Origin: Streptomyces longwoodensis
Lineage (GTDB): Bacteria > Actinomycetota > Actinomycetes > Streptomycetales > Streptomycetaceae
Length of the DNA stretch: 64,000 bases
Reading direction: 5' to 3'
NCBI RefSeq assembly: GCF_001514125.1
Contig: NZ_KQ948564.1
Coordinates: 144,232-208,231, forward strand
In this document: positions 41,494-50,139 of the stretch, one piece after another
Layout of the letters: every line of letters begins with the position of its first letter
Numbering within the stretch: position 1 is the first letter of the stretch
Translations under genes and position numbers: made by a program
The notes under the pieces: generated by a model
Database searches by the model: none
Seen by the model: only the letters and a program-made list of their open reading frames with translations
Told to the model about the DNA's origin: nothing

Positions 41494-42312
41494 ATGGGCG
41501 AGCCCGTCATCGCGCTGCGGGGCGTCCGTGCCGAACTCGGCGCGCGCCCCGTCCTGCGCGGCATCGACCTGACCGTGGGCCGCGGCGAGGTCGTCGCCCT
41601 GCTCGGCGCCAACGGCTCCGGCAAGTCGACGGCCGTGCGCACCGTCATCGGCCAGGTCCCGGTGAGCGCGGGCACCGTCGAGCTGTTCGGCACGCCCCGG
41701 GCCCGCTTCCGCGACTGGGCCCGCCTCGGCTACGTGCCGCAGCGCACGACCGCCGCCGGCGGGGTGCCGGCCACCGTGACCGAGGTGGTGTCCTCGGGCC
41801 GGCTCTCCCGCACCCGTTTCGGCCTGTTCCGCAAGGCCGACCACGCGGCCGTACGGCACGCCCTGGAGCTGGTCGACCTCGCGGACCGGGCCGGGGACCC
41901 GGTCGACGCCCTCTCCGGCGGCCAGCACCAGCGCGTGCTGATCGCCCGCGCCCTGGTCGCCGAGCCGGAGCTGCTGATCATGGACGAGCCGATGGCCGGC
42001 GTCGACCTGGCCAGCCAGGAGGTGCTCGCCGCGACCCTGCGCGCGCAGGTCGCCCAGGGCACCACCGTCCTGCTCGTCCTGCACGAACTGGGCCCGCTGG
42101 AACCCCTCATCGACCGCGCGGTGGTGCTCCGCGACGGCTGCGTCCTGCACGACGGCCCGCCCCCGCGGGCGGTCGGCCAGCACGCCCTCCCCGGCCACGA
42201 CCACGTCCACCCGTCACCCACCGCCGCCCTTGGCGGAGGTGCTGCGCACCACTGCCATGATCCGCACGCACCGGCGGACGCCGGCCCCCTCCGCACGGGA
42301 CTGCTCAGCTGA
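41494..42312 (+). CDS. znuC: Zinc ABC transporter ATP-binding protein
   Basis: A 272-residue ABC ATPase. Walker A GANGSGKSTAV, ABC signature LSGGQHQR, Walker B LLIMDEPMAG and H-loop VLHEL are intact. The C-terminus is His-rich (PGHDHVHP, AHHCHDPHAP), suggesting a zinc-binding tail, a feature of many zinc transport ATPases. I chose ATG at 41494 (GGAAGGGGAG upstream); a GTG at 41452 overlapping the znuA stop (GTGA) is in frame and would add 14 residues. Stop overlaps znuB (TGATG). Confidence 0.93.
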   Translation: MGEPVIALRGVRAELGARPVLRGIDLTVGRGEVVALLGANGSGKSTAVRTVIGQVPVSAGTVELFGTPRARFRDWARLGYVPQRTTAAGGVPATVTEVVSSGRLSRTRFGLFRKADHAAVRHALELVDLADRAGDPVDALSGGQHQRVLIARALVAEPELLIMDEPMAGVDLASQEVLAATLRAQVAQGTTVLLVLHELGPLEPLIDRAVVLRDGCVLHDGPPPRAVGQHALPGHDHVHPSPTAALGGGAAHHCHDPHAPADAGPLRTGLLS

Positions 42313-43214
42313 TGGAAATCCTCGACTACGCCTTCATGCAGCGGGCGCTGCTCGCCGCCGTCCTGGTCGGCATCACCGCCCCCGCGGTCGGCATCTACCT
42401 CGTCCAGCGCCGCCAGGCCCTGATGGGCGATGGCATCGGGCACGTGGCCATGACCGGCGTCGGCCTCGGCTTCCTGCTGTCCGCCTCCCCGGTGTGGATG
42501 GCCACCCTGGTGTCGGTGCTGGGCGCCGTCCTGATGGAGCTGATCCGCTGGTACGGCAGGACCCGCGGCGACATCGCCCTCGCGATGCTCTTCTACGGCG
42601 GCATGGCCGGCGGCGTGCTGTTCATCAACCTGGCGCCGGGCGGCTCCAACGCCAACCTCACGTCGTACCTCTTCGGGTCGCTGTCGACGGTGTCCGAGTC
42701 GGACGTGACGGCGATCTGCCTGCTCGCGGCGTTCGTGGTGCTGGTCGCCCTGGGCCTGCGCCGGCAGCTGTTCGCGGTCAGCCAGGACGAGGAGTTCGCC
42801 CGGGTGACCGGGCTGCCGGTGCGCGCCCTGAACCTGCTGACGGCCGTCACGGCGGCGGTCACGGTGACGGTCGCGATGCGGGTGGTCGGGCTGCTGCTGG
42901 TGTCGGCCCTGATGGTCGTGCCGGTCGCCGCCGCCCAGCAGCTGAGCCGCAGCTTCGCCGCGACGTTCGCGGTCGCCGTCGCGATCGGCGTCACGGTGAC
43001 CATCGGCGGCACCGTCACCTCGTATTACCAGGACGTCCCGCCCGGCGCGACGATCGTGCTGCTGACCATCGCGGCGTTCCTGCTGCTGACCGCGCTGGCC
43101 GCTCCGCTGGCCCGGCGGCGCGCCCGCGCCCTGGCCGCCGGCGGCCCGCCCGCGGACCCGGCGGAGTGCGCGATTCCGGCCACCCGCGCGCCCGACGGGG
43201 GAGTCGGCGTCTGA
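42312..43214 (+). CDS. znuB: Zinc ABC transporter permease
   Basis: A 300-residue ABC-3 family permease with about eight transmembrane helices (AVLVGITAPAVGIYLVQRR, LRRQLFAVSQDE loop, TVSESDVTAICLLAAFVVL). The conserved coupling loop EEFARVTGLPV contacts ZnuC. ATG overlaps the znuC stop. zur follows 68 bases downstream, so the transporter and its regulator may be linked transcriptionally. Confidence 0.94.
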   Translation: MEILDYAFMQRALLAAVLVGITAPAVGIYLVQRRQALMGDGIGHVAMTGVGLGFLLSASPVWMATLVSVLGAVLMELIRWYGRTRGDIALAMLFYGGMAGGVLFINLAPGGSNANLTSYLFGSLSTVSESDVTAICLLAAFVVLVALGLRRQLFAVSQDEEFARVTGLPVRALNLLTAVTAAVTVTVAMRVVGLLLVSALMVVPVAAAQQLSRSFAATFAVAVAIGVTVTIGGTVTSYYQDVPPGATIVLLTIAAFLLLTALAAPLARRRARALAAGGPPADPAECAIPATRAPDGGVGV

Positions 43215-43282
43215 CCGGCCGGGAGCCGGGCTGGCACAATGGCCCGGCAGGTGCCGACGCGAGCCATCCGAAGGAGTGACCG

Positions 43283-43723
43283 GTGACGACCGCTGGACCG
43301 CCCGTGAAGGGCCGCGCCACCCGGCAGCGTGCCGCCGTGGCGGCGGCGCTCGACGAGGTCGACGAGTTCCGCAGCGCCCAGGAGCTGCACGACATGCTCA
43401 AGCACAAGGGCGACTCCGTCGGGCTGACCACGGTCTACCGCACCCTGCAGACCCTCGCCGAGGCCGGCGAGGTCGACGTCCTGCGCACCTCCGACGGCGA
43501 GTCCGTCTACCGCCGCTGCTCCACCGGCGAGCACCACCACCACCTGGTCTGCCGCTCCTGCGGCAAGGCCGTCGAGGTCGAGGGCCCGGCGGTGGAGAAG
43601 TGGGCCGAGGCGATCGCCGCGGAGCACGGCTACGTCAACGTGGCCCACACGGTGGAGATCTTCGGGACGTGCGCGGACTGCGCCGGCCTGACCGCACGCG
43701 ACACGCGGACGGATAACGAATAA
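43283..43723 (+). CDS. zur: Zinc uptake regulator, Fur family
   Basis: A 146-residue Fur-family repressor. N-terminal winged helix (FRSAQELHDMLKHKGDSVGL and TTVYRTLQTLAEAG) and the C-terminal zinc site: CSTGEHHHHLVCRSCG and FGTCADC give the structural Cys4 site. Under zinc it binds the Zur box upstream of znuA. Start is GTG with AAGGAG upstream; a probable own promoter (CACAAT -10) lies at about 43236. It is co-directional with znuACB. Confidence 0.95.
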   Translation: MTTAGPPVKGRATRQRAAVAAALDEVDEFRSAQELHDMLKHKGDSVGLTTVYRTLQTLAEAGEVDVLRTSDGESVYRRCSTGEHHHHLVCRSCGKAVEVEGPAVEKWAEAIAAEHGYVNVAHTVEIFGTCADCAGLTARDTRTDNE

Positions 43724-43740
43724 CAGATATTGAAATCTGT
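43723..43740. promoter_or_regulatory. Palindromic operator candidate upstream of the aldo-keto reductase
   Basis: ACAGAT-attgaa-ATCTGT, an 18-base inverted repeat with a 6-base spacer, directly after the zur stop and 24 bases before the aldo-keto reductase ATG. A TetR regulator gene lies downstream of the reductase, so this may be its site. It is AT-rich in a very GC-rich setting. Confidence 0.5.
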
Positions 43741-43764
43741 CAGTCGTCATGCCAAGCTGGGGGC

Positions 43765-44772
43765 ATGACGATGCACACGCGCACGCTCGGAACCACCGGT
43801 CCCCAGGTCTCCGCCCTCGGCCTCGGCTGCATGGGCATGTCCGCGCTCTACGGCGAGGCGGACCGGGCGGAGTCGATCGCCACGATCCACGCCGCCCTGG
43901 ACGCCGGGATCACCCTGCTCGACACCGGCGACTTCTACGCCATGGGCCACAACGAGATGCTGATCGGCGAGGCCCTGCGCACCGCGCCCGCCGCATCGCG
44001 GGAGCAGGCCCAGGTCAGCGTGAAGTTCGGCGCCCTGCGCGATCCCGACGGCGGCTGGAGCGGGTACGACGGCCGCCCGGCCGCCGTGAAGAACTTCGCC
44101 GCCTACTCCCTCCAGCGCCTCGGCGTCGACCACATCGACGTCTACCGCATCGCCCGGCTCGACCCCGGCGTCCCGATCGAGGAGACCGTCGGCGCCATCG
44201 CCGAACTCGTCGAGAAGGGGTACGTCCGGCACATCGGCCTCAGCGAGGTCGGCGCCGACACGATCCGCCGCGCCGCCGCCACCGCCCCGATCTCCGACCT
44301 CCAGATCGAGTACTCGCTGATCTCCCGCGGCATCGAGGACGAGGTCCTGCCCACCACCCGCGACCTGGGCATCTCCGTGACCGCCTACGGCGTCCTGTCC
44401 CGCGGCCTGATCTCCGGCCACTTCACCCCCGACCGCCGGCTCGCCCCGAACGACTTCCGGGCCATGTCGCCCCGCTTCCAGGGCGAGAACCTCCAGCACA
44501 ACCTCGGCCTCGTCGAGGCCCTGCGCGCGATCGCCGCGCGGAAGGGCGTGACCGTCGCGCAGATCGCCATCGCCTGGGTGCTCTCCCGGGGCGAGGACAT
44601 CGTGCCGCTGGTCGGCGCCCGCACCCGCGAGCGCCTGGCCGAGTCCCTGGGCGCGCTCGACGTCACGCTGGACGACGCCGACCTCGCCGCCGTCGAGCGG
44701 GCCGTGCCCGCGGACGCCGCCGCCGGCGACCGCTACCCGGCCGCCCAGATGGCTCACCTCGGGAGCAAGTGA
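43765..44772 (+). CDS. Aldo-keto reductase
   Basis: A 335-residue AKR of the (alpha/beta)8 barrel family using NADPH. It starts with MTMHTRTLGTTGPQVSALGL and has the GCMGMS motif. The catalytic set is Asp (LLDTGDFYAMG), the Tyr at GDFYAMG, Lys (SVKFGAL) and His-equivalent in DHIDVYRIA. The substrate may be an aldehyde or ketone from antibiotic or lipid metabolism. A TetR gene follows after 23 bases, so the reductase may be auto-controlled through the palindrome upstream. Confidence 0.9.
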   Translation: MTMHTRTLGTTGPQVSALGLGCMGMSALYGEADRAESIATIHAALDAGITLLDTGDFYAMGHNEMLIGEALRTAPAASREQAQVSVKFGALRDPDGGWSGYDGRPAAVKNFAAYSLQRLGVDHIDVYRIARLDPGVPIEETVGAIAELVEKGYVRHIGLSEVGADTIRRAAATAPISDLQIEYSLISRGIEDEVLPTTRDLGISVTAYGVLSRGLISGHFTPDRRLAPNDFRAMSPRFQGENLQHNLGLVEALRAIAARKGVTVAQIAIAWVLSRGEDIVPLVGARTRERLAESLGALDVTLDDADLAAVERAVPADAAAGDRYPAAQMAHLGSK

Positions 44773-44795
44773 GGCCACCGGGTACGGTCTAGGAC

Positions 44796-45383
44796 ATGGC
44801 AGCGACCACCGAGACCCTGACCGCCGAGCGCATCCTCGAGGCGACCGAGGAGGTGCTGCGCCGCCACGGACCGGCCAAGGCCACCGTGGTCGACGTGGCC
44901 CGCGCGCTCGGCGTCAGCCACGGCAGCGTCTACCGCCACTTCCGCACCAAGGCAGCGCTGCGCGAGGCCGTCACCAAGCGCTGGCTGGACCGCACCTCCG
45001 AGCGGCTCGCGGTGATCGCCGCCGAGGACCGCGACGCCGGGGCCCGGCTGCGGGACTGGCTCGCCGCGCTGTTCGAGGCCAAGCGGCACAAGGCGGGCGA
45101 CGACCCGGAACTGTTCGCCACCTACATGGTGCTGGTCGAGGAGAGCGGTCCCGCCGTCGGCGAGCACATCGAGGACCTCACCGCGCAGCTCGCCGCGGTC
45201 ATCCGCGCGGGCGTCGCCGACGGCACCTTCACGGCCCCCGACCCGCTCACCGCGGCCCGCGCCGTCTTCCACGCCACAGGCCGCTTCCACGACCCCTGCC
45301 ACGCCCGCGAGTGGACGAGCCCCGGCATCGAGGACGAGTTCACCGCGGTGGTGGACCTGCTGCTCCGGGGCCTGCGGCCCTGA
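44796..45383 (+). CDS. TetR-family regulator
   Basis: A 195-residue repressor. N-terminal HTH: RILEATEEVLRRHGPAKATV then VARALGVSHGSVYRHF and RTKAALREAV. The C-terminal domain is variable, with a ligand pocket. A TACGGT hexamer ends seven bases before the ATG, suggesting a separate leaderless transcript. It lies downstream of the aldo-keto reductase and probably represses it, possibly through the 43723-43740 palindrome. Confidence 0.9.
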   Translation: MAATTETLTAERILEATEEVLRRHGPAKATVVDVARALGVSHGSVYRHFRTKAALREAVTKRWLDRTSERLAVIAAEDRDAGARLRDWLAALFEAKRHKAGDDPELFATYMVLVEESGPAVGEHIEDLTAQLAAVIRAGVADGTFTAPDPLTAARAVFHATGRFHDPCHAREWTSPGIEDEFTAVVDLLLRGLRP

Positions 45384-45421
45384 GGCTTGTCACCAGGGCC
45401 CCAGGGCCCGGCCCCCTGCCG

Positions 45422-46342
45422 TCACGCCGCCGCTTCCGGCTGCTCCTGCCGTTCCACCCGCGTCACCAGCGCGTGCAGCCGCTCCAGGCGCTGCCGGGTG
45501 TCGTCGTCCGCCGGGGCGTACGTCACCATGCGGGCGCCGAACTCGGGGGTCAGCCACAGGTCCGTGTGGTGCAGGGTGAGCAGGCCGACCCAGGGGTTGC
45601 GGAACAGCTTGGTCCGGGTGGGGCTGGCGTGGACCTCGTAGCGGCGCCAGTTCTCCCGGAACGACGGGGACCGGTCCTCCAGCCGCGCCACCAGCATCTT
45701 CCAGGCGGGCTCGCCCAGGTGACCGGCCATGGACGCCCGCAGCTTGGCCGCCATGAGCCGCTCGGCCTCCTCCAGGTGCACGATCGAGGACCGCCACTGC
45801 GGGTCGGTGTGCACGAGGAGCATGCAGTTGCGGTCCTCCGGCGGGACCGCGTCCAGGTCGCCCAGGAGGCGGCCGTAGACCCGGTTGTACGCCAGGATGT
45901 CGTAGCGGCTGTTCTGGATGCAGGCCGGCAGGGGCTCCAGCCGGCGCAGCATCTCCTCCAGCGCCGGGGTCACCGACGGGCAGCGCGCGGCGGGCGTCGG
46001 ATCGGTCGCGCCGGCCAGCTGGAAGAGGTGGGCGCGCTCGCCGGCGTCGAGCATCAGGGTGCGGGCGAGGGCGTCGAGGACCTGCACGGAGACGTGGATG
46101 TCGCGGGCCTGCTCGAGCCAGGTGTACCAGGTGACGCCGACCGAGGAGAGCTGGGCGACCTCCTCCCGGCGCAGGCCCGGGGTGCGGCGGCGGGTGCCGC
46201 GCGGCAGGCCCACCTGCTCCGGGGTGATCCGCTCGCGGCGGCTGCGCAGGAACCCGGCCAGCTCGTGCCGCCGGATCTCCCGGCCGTCCCGCGCGGCCGC
46301 GCTCGTGCCCTGCGGGGTCGTGATCGCCGTACTGGTCGCCAT
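45422..46342 (-). CDS. MmyB-type helix-turn-helix regulator
   Basis: A 306-residue XRE/MmyB regulator. HTH region GTRRRTPGLRREEVAQLSSV followed by GVTWYTWLEQARDIHVSVQV near residues 50-95, then the MmyB ligand-binding domain (NSRYDILAYNRVYGRLLGDL, NPWVGLLTLHHTDLW). Start ATG. It is divergent from a DHA2 exporter gene, sharing a 101-base region, a common regulator/efflux pair. Terminus is Ala/Glu-rich. Confidence 0.92.
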   Translation of the reverse strand: MATSTAITTPQGTSAAARDGREIRRHELAGFLRSRRERITPEQVGLPRGTRRRTPGLRREEVAQLSSVGVTWYTWLEQARDIHVSVQVLDALARTLMLDAGERAHLFQLAGATDPTPAARCPSVTPALEEMLRRLEPLPACIQNSRYDILAYNRVYGRLLGDLDAVPPEDRNCMLLVHTDPQWRSSIVHLEEAERLMAAKLRASMAGHLGEPAWKMLVARLEDRSPSFRENWRRYEVHASPTRTKLFRNPWVGLLTLHHTDLWLTPEFGARMVTYAPADDDTRQRLERLHALVTRVERQEQPEAAA

Positions 46343-46374
46343 GTCTCCAGGGTGCCGTGGCGCGGATCCTGTTG

Positions 46375-46395
46375 CCAGGTACTCCTGCTACCAGG
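46375..46395. promoter_or_regulatory. Candidate operator between the MmyB-type regulator and the efflux pump
   Basis: CCAGGTA-ctcctgc-TACCAGG: a near-perfect inverted repeat (GGTA/TACC core plus a repeated CCAG/CAGG context) in the 101-base divergent region. It would be a natural place for the regulator to bind and control both genes. Confidence 0.45.
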
Positions 46396-46443
46396 ACAAG
46401 GACACTCTGGTACCCGTCTGGGCCGGGGCGCAGGCTCGGTCCC

Positions 46444-47928
46444 GTGACCGAGACAACCCGCACGACCGGATCGACCGCACCCACCGGAAGGACCCCCACC
46501 CCGAACGCCCCGGACACCCCGCGCACCGCCGGCCCAGCGTCGGCGCCGCCCGTGCTGGGCACGCTGGGACTGTTCACCGTGCTGCTGGCGGCGTCCCTGC
46601 CGCTCGTCGACTTCTTCATCGTCAACGTCGCCCTGCCCACCATGGGCCGCGACCTGGGCGCGAGCGAGTCCGTCCTGGAGCTCGTCGTCGCCGGGTACGG
46701 CGTCGCCTACGCCGTGCTGCTCGTCCTGGGCGGCCGGCTCGGCGACCTCTTCGGGCGGCGCCGGCTCTTCCTCGGCGGCATGGCTGCCTTCGGCCTGACC
46801 TCGCTGGCCTGCGGCCTCGCGCCGGACGCCTGGATGCTGGTCGCCGCCCGCGTCGCGCAGGGCGCGTCGGCCGCCGCGATGCTCCCGCAGGTCCTCGCCA
46901 CCATCCAGGCCGCCACCGAGGGCCCCCGCCGGGCCCGCGCGATGAGCCTGTACGGCGCCACGGCCGGCCTGTCCATGGTGGCGGGCCAGATCCTCGGCGG
47001 GGTCCTGGTCGCCGCCGACCTCTGGGGCACCGGCTGGCGCTCGGTGTTCCTGGTCAACGTGCCCGTCGTGGTCGTCGGCCTGGTGCTGGCCGCCCGCGCG
47101 GTGCCCGAGACCCGCTCCCGGCGCCCCGAACCGGTGGACGGGCCCGGCACCGTATTGCTCGCCGCCGCGCTGCTGACGCTGCTCGTCCCGCTGACCGAGG
47201 GCCGGGCGGCCGGCTGGCCGCTGTGGACGTGGCTGTCCCTGGCCGCGTTCCCCTGCGCGGCGGCCGCGTTCTGGGCGGTGGAGCGCCGGGCCGACCGGCA
47301 GGGCCGTACGCCGCTGGTGCCGCCGAGCCTGTTCGCGCTGACCTCGCTGCGGCGCGGGCTGGTGATGATCGTGCCGTTCTCGATGGGCTTCAGCGGCTTC
47401 ATGTTCGTCATCGCGGTCGCCCTCCAGCGGGGCGCGGGCCTGGACCCGGTTCCGGCGGGACTGGCGCTCGCCCCGATGGCCCTGGCGTTCCTGTGCGTCT
47501 CGCTCGCCGGTCCGCGGCTGGTCACCCGGTACGGCACCCGGGTGGTGGGCGCGGGCGCGGTGCTCCAGGGCGTCGGCGTGGCGCTGATGATGCTGGCGGC
47601 GTGGCGCTCGTGGCCGGACCTCGGCCTGGTGGGGCTGCTGCCGGGGGCGGCGGTGGCCGGTGCCGGCCAGGCGCTCCAGCTCCCGGTGCTGATGCGGATC
47701 GTGCTGTCCGAGGTGCCGCCGGCCCGGGCGGGCGTGGGCGGCGGGGTCATGGTGACCACCCAGCAGTCGGCCCTGGCCCTGGGCGTGGCCACCCTCGGCA
47801 CCCTGTTCCTCTCCCTGGTCCCCCACACCGGCATGCGTGACGCCCTGCTGTGGACCCTGACGGTCCAGCTGGCCGGAGTGCTCCTCACGGGCCTGATGAG
47901 CCTGCGCCTGCCCCGCGCGGTGCGCTGA
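46444..47928 (+). CDS. MFS exporter, DHA2 (14-TM) family
   Basis: A 494-residue drug:H+ antiporter. Motif C-type GYGVAYAVLLVLGGRLGDLFGRRR and FFIVNVALPTMGRDLGASE are typical of DHA2 proteins; about 14 helices. GTG start at 46444, from which the family homology begins after a Thr/Pro-rich hydrophilic N-terminus. Divergent from the MmyB-type regulator. Confidence 0.9.
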   Translation: MTETTRTTGSTAPTGRTPTPNAPDTPRTAGPASAPPVLGTLGLFTVLLAASLPLVDFFIVNVALPTMGRDLGASESVLELVVAGYGVAYAVLLVLGGRLGDLFGRRRLFLGGMAAFGLTSLACGLAPDAWMLVAARVAQGASAAAMLPQVLATIQAATEGPRRARAMSLYGATAGLSMVAGQILGGVLVAADLWGTGWRSVFLVNVPVVVVGLVLAARAVPETRSRRPEPVDGPGTVLLAAALLTLLVPLTEGRAAGWPLWTWLSLAAFPCAAAAFWAVERRADRQGRTPLVPPSLFALTSLRRGLVMIVPFSMGFSGFMFVIAVALQRGAGLDPVPAGLALAPMALAFLCVSLAGPRLVTRYGTRVVGAGAVLQGVGVALMMLAAWRSWPDLGLVGLLPGAAVAGAGQALQLPVLMRIVLSEVPPARAGVGGGVMVTTQQSALALGVATLGTLFLSLVPHTGMRDALLWTLTVQLAGVLLTGLMSLRLPRAVR

Positions 47929-47963
47929 CGGCGCCCGGCGACGGTGGGGTGCGGATGCGCCGG

Positions 47964-50138
47964 TCAGCGGTGCTGTCCCGTGGTGCGCCGGGGCCGGTTC
48001 CCGGGCTCGCCCCGTGGACCGGCCGGGCCGGGCCGGTCCACGACGTCGGACGGGGTGGCTGCCGGCGGGGCCGTCGCCCGGCGGTGGCGGAAGGCGTAGA
48101 CGGCGGACGTCGAGACCCGGCCGGCCACCGCGACGCCCGCCGCGGCCGTGCCGAGCAGCAGACCCGCCCCGATCCCCGGTACGGCGCCCCCCAGCGACTC
48201 CAGGAAGGCGGCCCCCGTACTCAGCCCCAGGCAGACCACGGCGTACCGGATACGACGCCGGAACTCGGCGTCGTACGGGGCCGCCGCCGCACCGGCCAGG
48301 ACGCCGGTGTGGCCGACCAGACCGGAGGCGGCCACCAGGGCGAGCGGCGCGTCGGGAGGCCGCACCAGGAGGCGGGCCGCCACCAGGACGGCGCCGACCG
48401 TGACGACGGCGGTGACGGCGTGCGCCAGGAGCAGTCGCGGCCCCGTCACCGACGGAGCCTCGGTCCGGGCCACCGGCTCCTGCGGGGTGAGCGGCACCGG
48501 AGCAGCCGGCGTGCCTCCCGGCCGACGGCGCACGAACGCGCCGCAGAGCAGGGCGATGCCGATCACCACGCCGCGGACGTACGGGGCGCTCCCGCCCGGA
48601 AGGGCCGCCGGGAACCAGGTGGCCGTGACGAGCACGCCGTACGCCCCCGCCCACCGGGGCGCGGCCCGTGGCCCGCACACGGCGTCGCACGCGAGGGCGA
48701 ACACGGCGAGCGCCAGGACCGACAGCGCCGCTGTCAGCGCGAGGCCCAGCCCGAGGGCGCCGGTGAGCGGGCTCCACCACATGCTGCGCACCTGCGCGGA
48801 CCGGTCCCCGTACATCTGGCTCGGATGCAGGGCGCACCCGGCGCACAGCCCCGCGTACAGTCCCAGGGCGATCAGCGCCAGCCGCCCCGGCAGGGCGCGT
48901 CCACCGCCCCACGCGGTGACCGTGTGCCGGATGCCCGCCCCGAGGACGGCGCCGGCGGGCAGGAGAAGGGGCAGCGCCAGCCAGGAGTACACCGGGCGCA
49001 GCGTGTCCACCTCCAGGAAGCCCAGGCGCCATCCGGTCAGCATGACGTCGTAGCTGTCCCCCAGCAGCAGGTTCACCGCCAGCAGGGCGACGCAGCCGGT
49101 CAACGCGGCTTCCCACGCGCTGAGTTCGCCGGCGAGGGCGGGGTGGCGCAGGGCCGCGCGGCGGCGCGGGAGGGCGGGGTGGGTGCCGAACGGCAGGCCG
49201 CTGCCGTCGCGTCCGGCGGCCAGGCCGACGAAGAAGGCGTCCAGGCTCCGTCGCCGTTCCTCCCCCTGGCCCGTCGGGCCGGCGCCGCCCCGTACGGCGA
49301 ACGCGTCGGCGTGCAGTTCCCTGGACTGGAGGAAGGCGTTGCGGGCCGCGTACAGCACACCGGCCAGCAGGGCCAGGTGGAAGGAGAGCCGCAGCAGGTA
49401 CGTGGGTTCACCGGCGTGACCGGACACGGCGAAGCACAGGGCCACGGCGAGCAGGACGAGGAAGGCCTGCCACAGCGCGGTGACGCCGTGGGTGACGTCG
49501 AGGTCGCGGTGGCGGACGTGGCCGAGTTCATGGCGGACGACCACCTCGAAGGTGCCCGGGTCCTCGTCGAAGCGCCGGACCATGCCACTGGCGAGCTCGA
49601 CGTGCCGACGCCGCCAGTGCCCGAAGGCCACGGCGTTCGAGGTGTAGTCGTCGGCGTTCAGCCACACCCCGTGGACGGCGACGCCGGCGTCGTCCGCCAG
49701 CCGGAACACCGCGTCGGCGAGGTCCGGCCGGTAGCCGGAGTGCGGGCGCAGGCGCAGCAGACGGCGGTGGAAGACCTGCCAGTACGGGCTGAGCCAGTAC
49801 AGGACGAAGCCCCCCACGCCCAGGATCCCCAGCGCGAGGCCCACCCTCAACTCGTCCCGGTGCGCCGGGGGCTTCGGGCAGTGCTCCGCCAAGTACCGCT
49901 CCAGGGCCGGTCCGTCCTCCTCCGCCACCGGTTGCGGGGGCCAGACCGGCGCCCGGAGCAGGATCTCGCGCTCCACCGGGGAGATCGGCAGGGTCAACTG
50001 GAACTCTCGGACGGCACCCGGCCAGCACCTGGCGTACGCCTCTCCGGTGTCGTGCTCCTGGCTGGTGACGGCGGGGTAGGCGATCGTGACCGCGGCGGCC
50101 ATCAGGGCGACGCAGAAGAGGAGGGCGCGTACGAACAC
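47964..50138 (-). CDS. M48-like membrane metallopeptidase
   Basis: A 724-residue protein with many transmembrane segments and an HExxH site in VVRHELGHVRHRDLD (near residue 190), with the third ligand likely in RELHADAFAVR. This is the M48 (HtpX/CAAX protease) pattern but the protein is larger: a C-terminal extension with about ten helices. Its target is unknown. GTG start at 50138, two bases past the preceding gene stop, so translation is coupled. It is transcribed with the gene at 50140-50778. Confidence 0.82.
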   Translation of the reverse strand: MFVRALLFCVALMAAAVTIAYPAVTSQEHDTGEAYARCWPGAVREFQLTLPISPVEREILLRAPVWPPQPVAEEDGPALERYLAEHCPKPPAHRDELRVGLALGILGVGGFVLYWLSPYWQVFHRRLLRLRPHSGYRPDLADAVFRLADDAGVAVHGVWLNADDYTSNAVAFGHWRRRHVELASGMVRRFDEDPGTFEVVVRHELGHVRHRDLDVTHGVTALWQAFLVLLAVALCFAVSGHAGEPTYLLRLSFHLALLAGVLYAARNAFLQSRELHADAFAVRGGAGPTGQGEERRRSLDAFFVGLAAGRDGSGLPFGTHPALPRRRAALRHPALAGELSAWEAALTGCVALLAVNLLLGDSYDVMLTGWRLGFLEVDTLRPVYSWLALPLLLPAGAVLGAGIRHTVTAWGGGRALPGRLALIALGLYAGLCAGCALHPSQMYGDRSAQVRSMWWSPLTGALGLGLALTAALSVLALAVFALACDAVCGPRAAPRWAGAYGVLVTATWFPAALPGGSAPYVRGVVIGIALLCGAFVRRRPGGTPAAPVPLTPQEPVARTEAPSVTGPRLLLAHAVTAVVTVGAVLVAARLLVRPPDAPLALVAASGLVGHTGVLAGAAAAPYDAEFRRRIRYAVVCLGLSTGAAFLESLGGAVPGIGAGLLLGTAAAGVAVAGRVSTSAVYAFRHRRATAPPAATPSDVVDRPGPAGPRGEPGNRPRRTTGQHR

Positions 50139-50139
50139 G

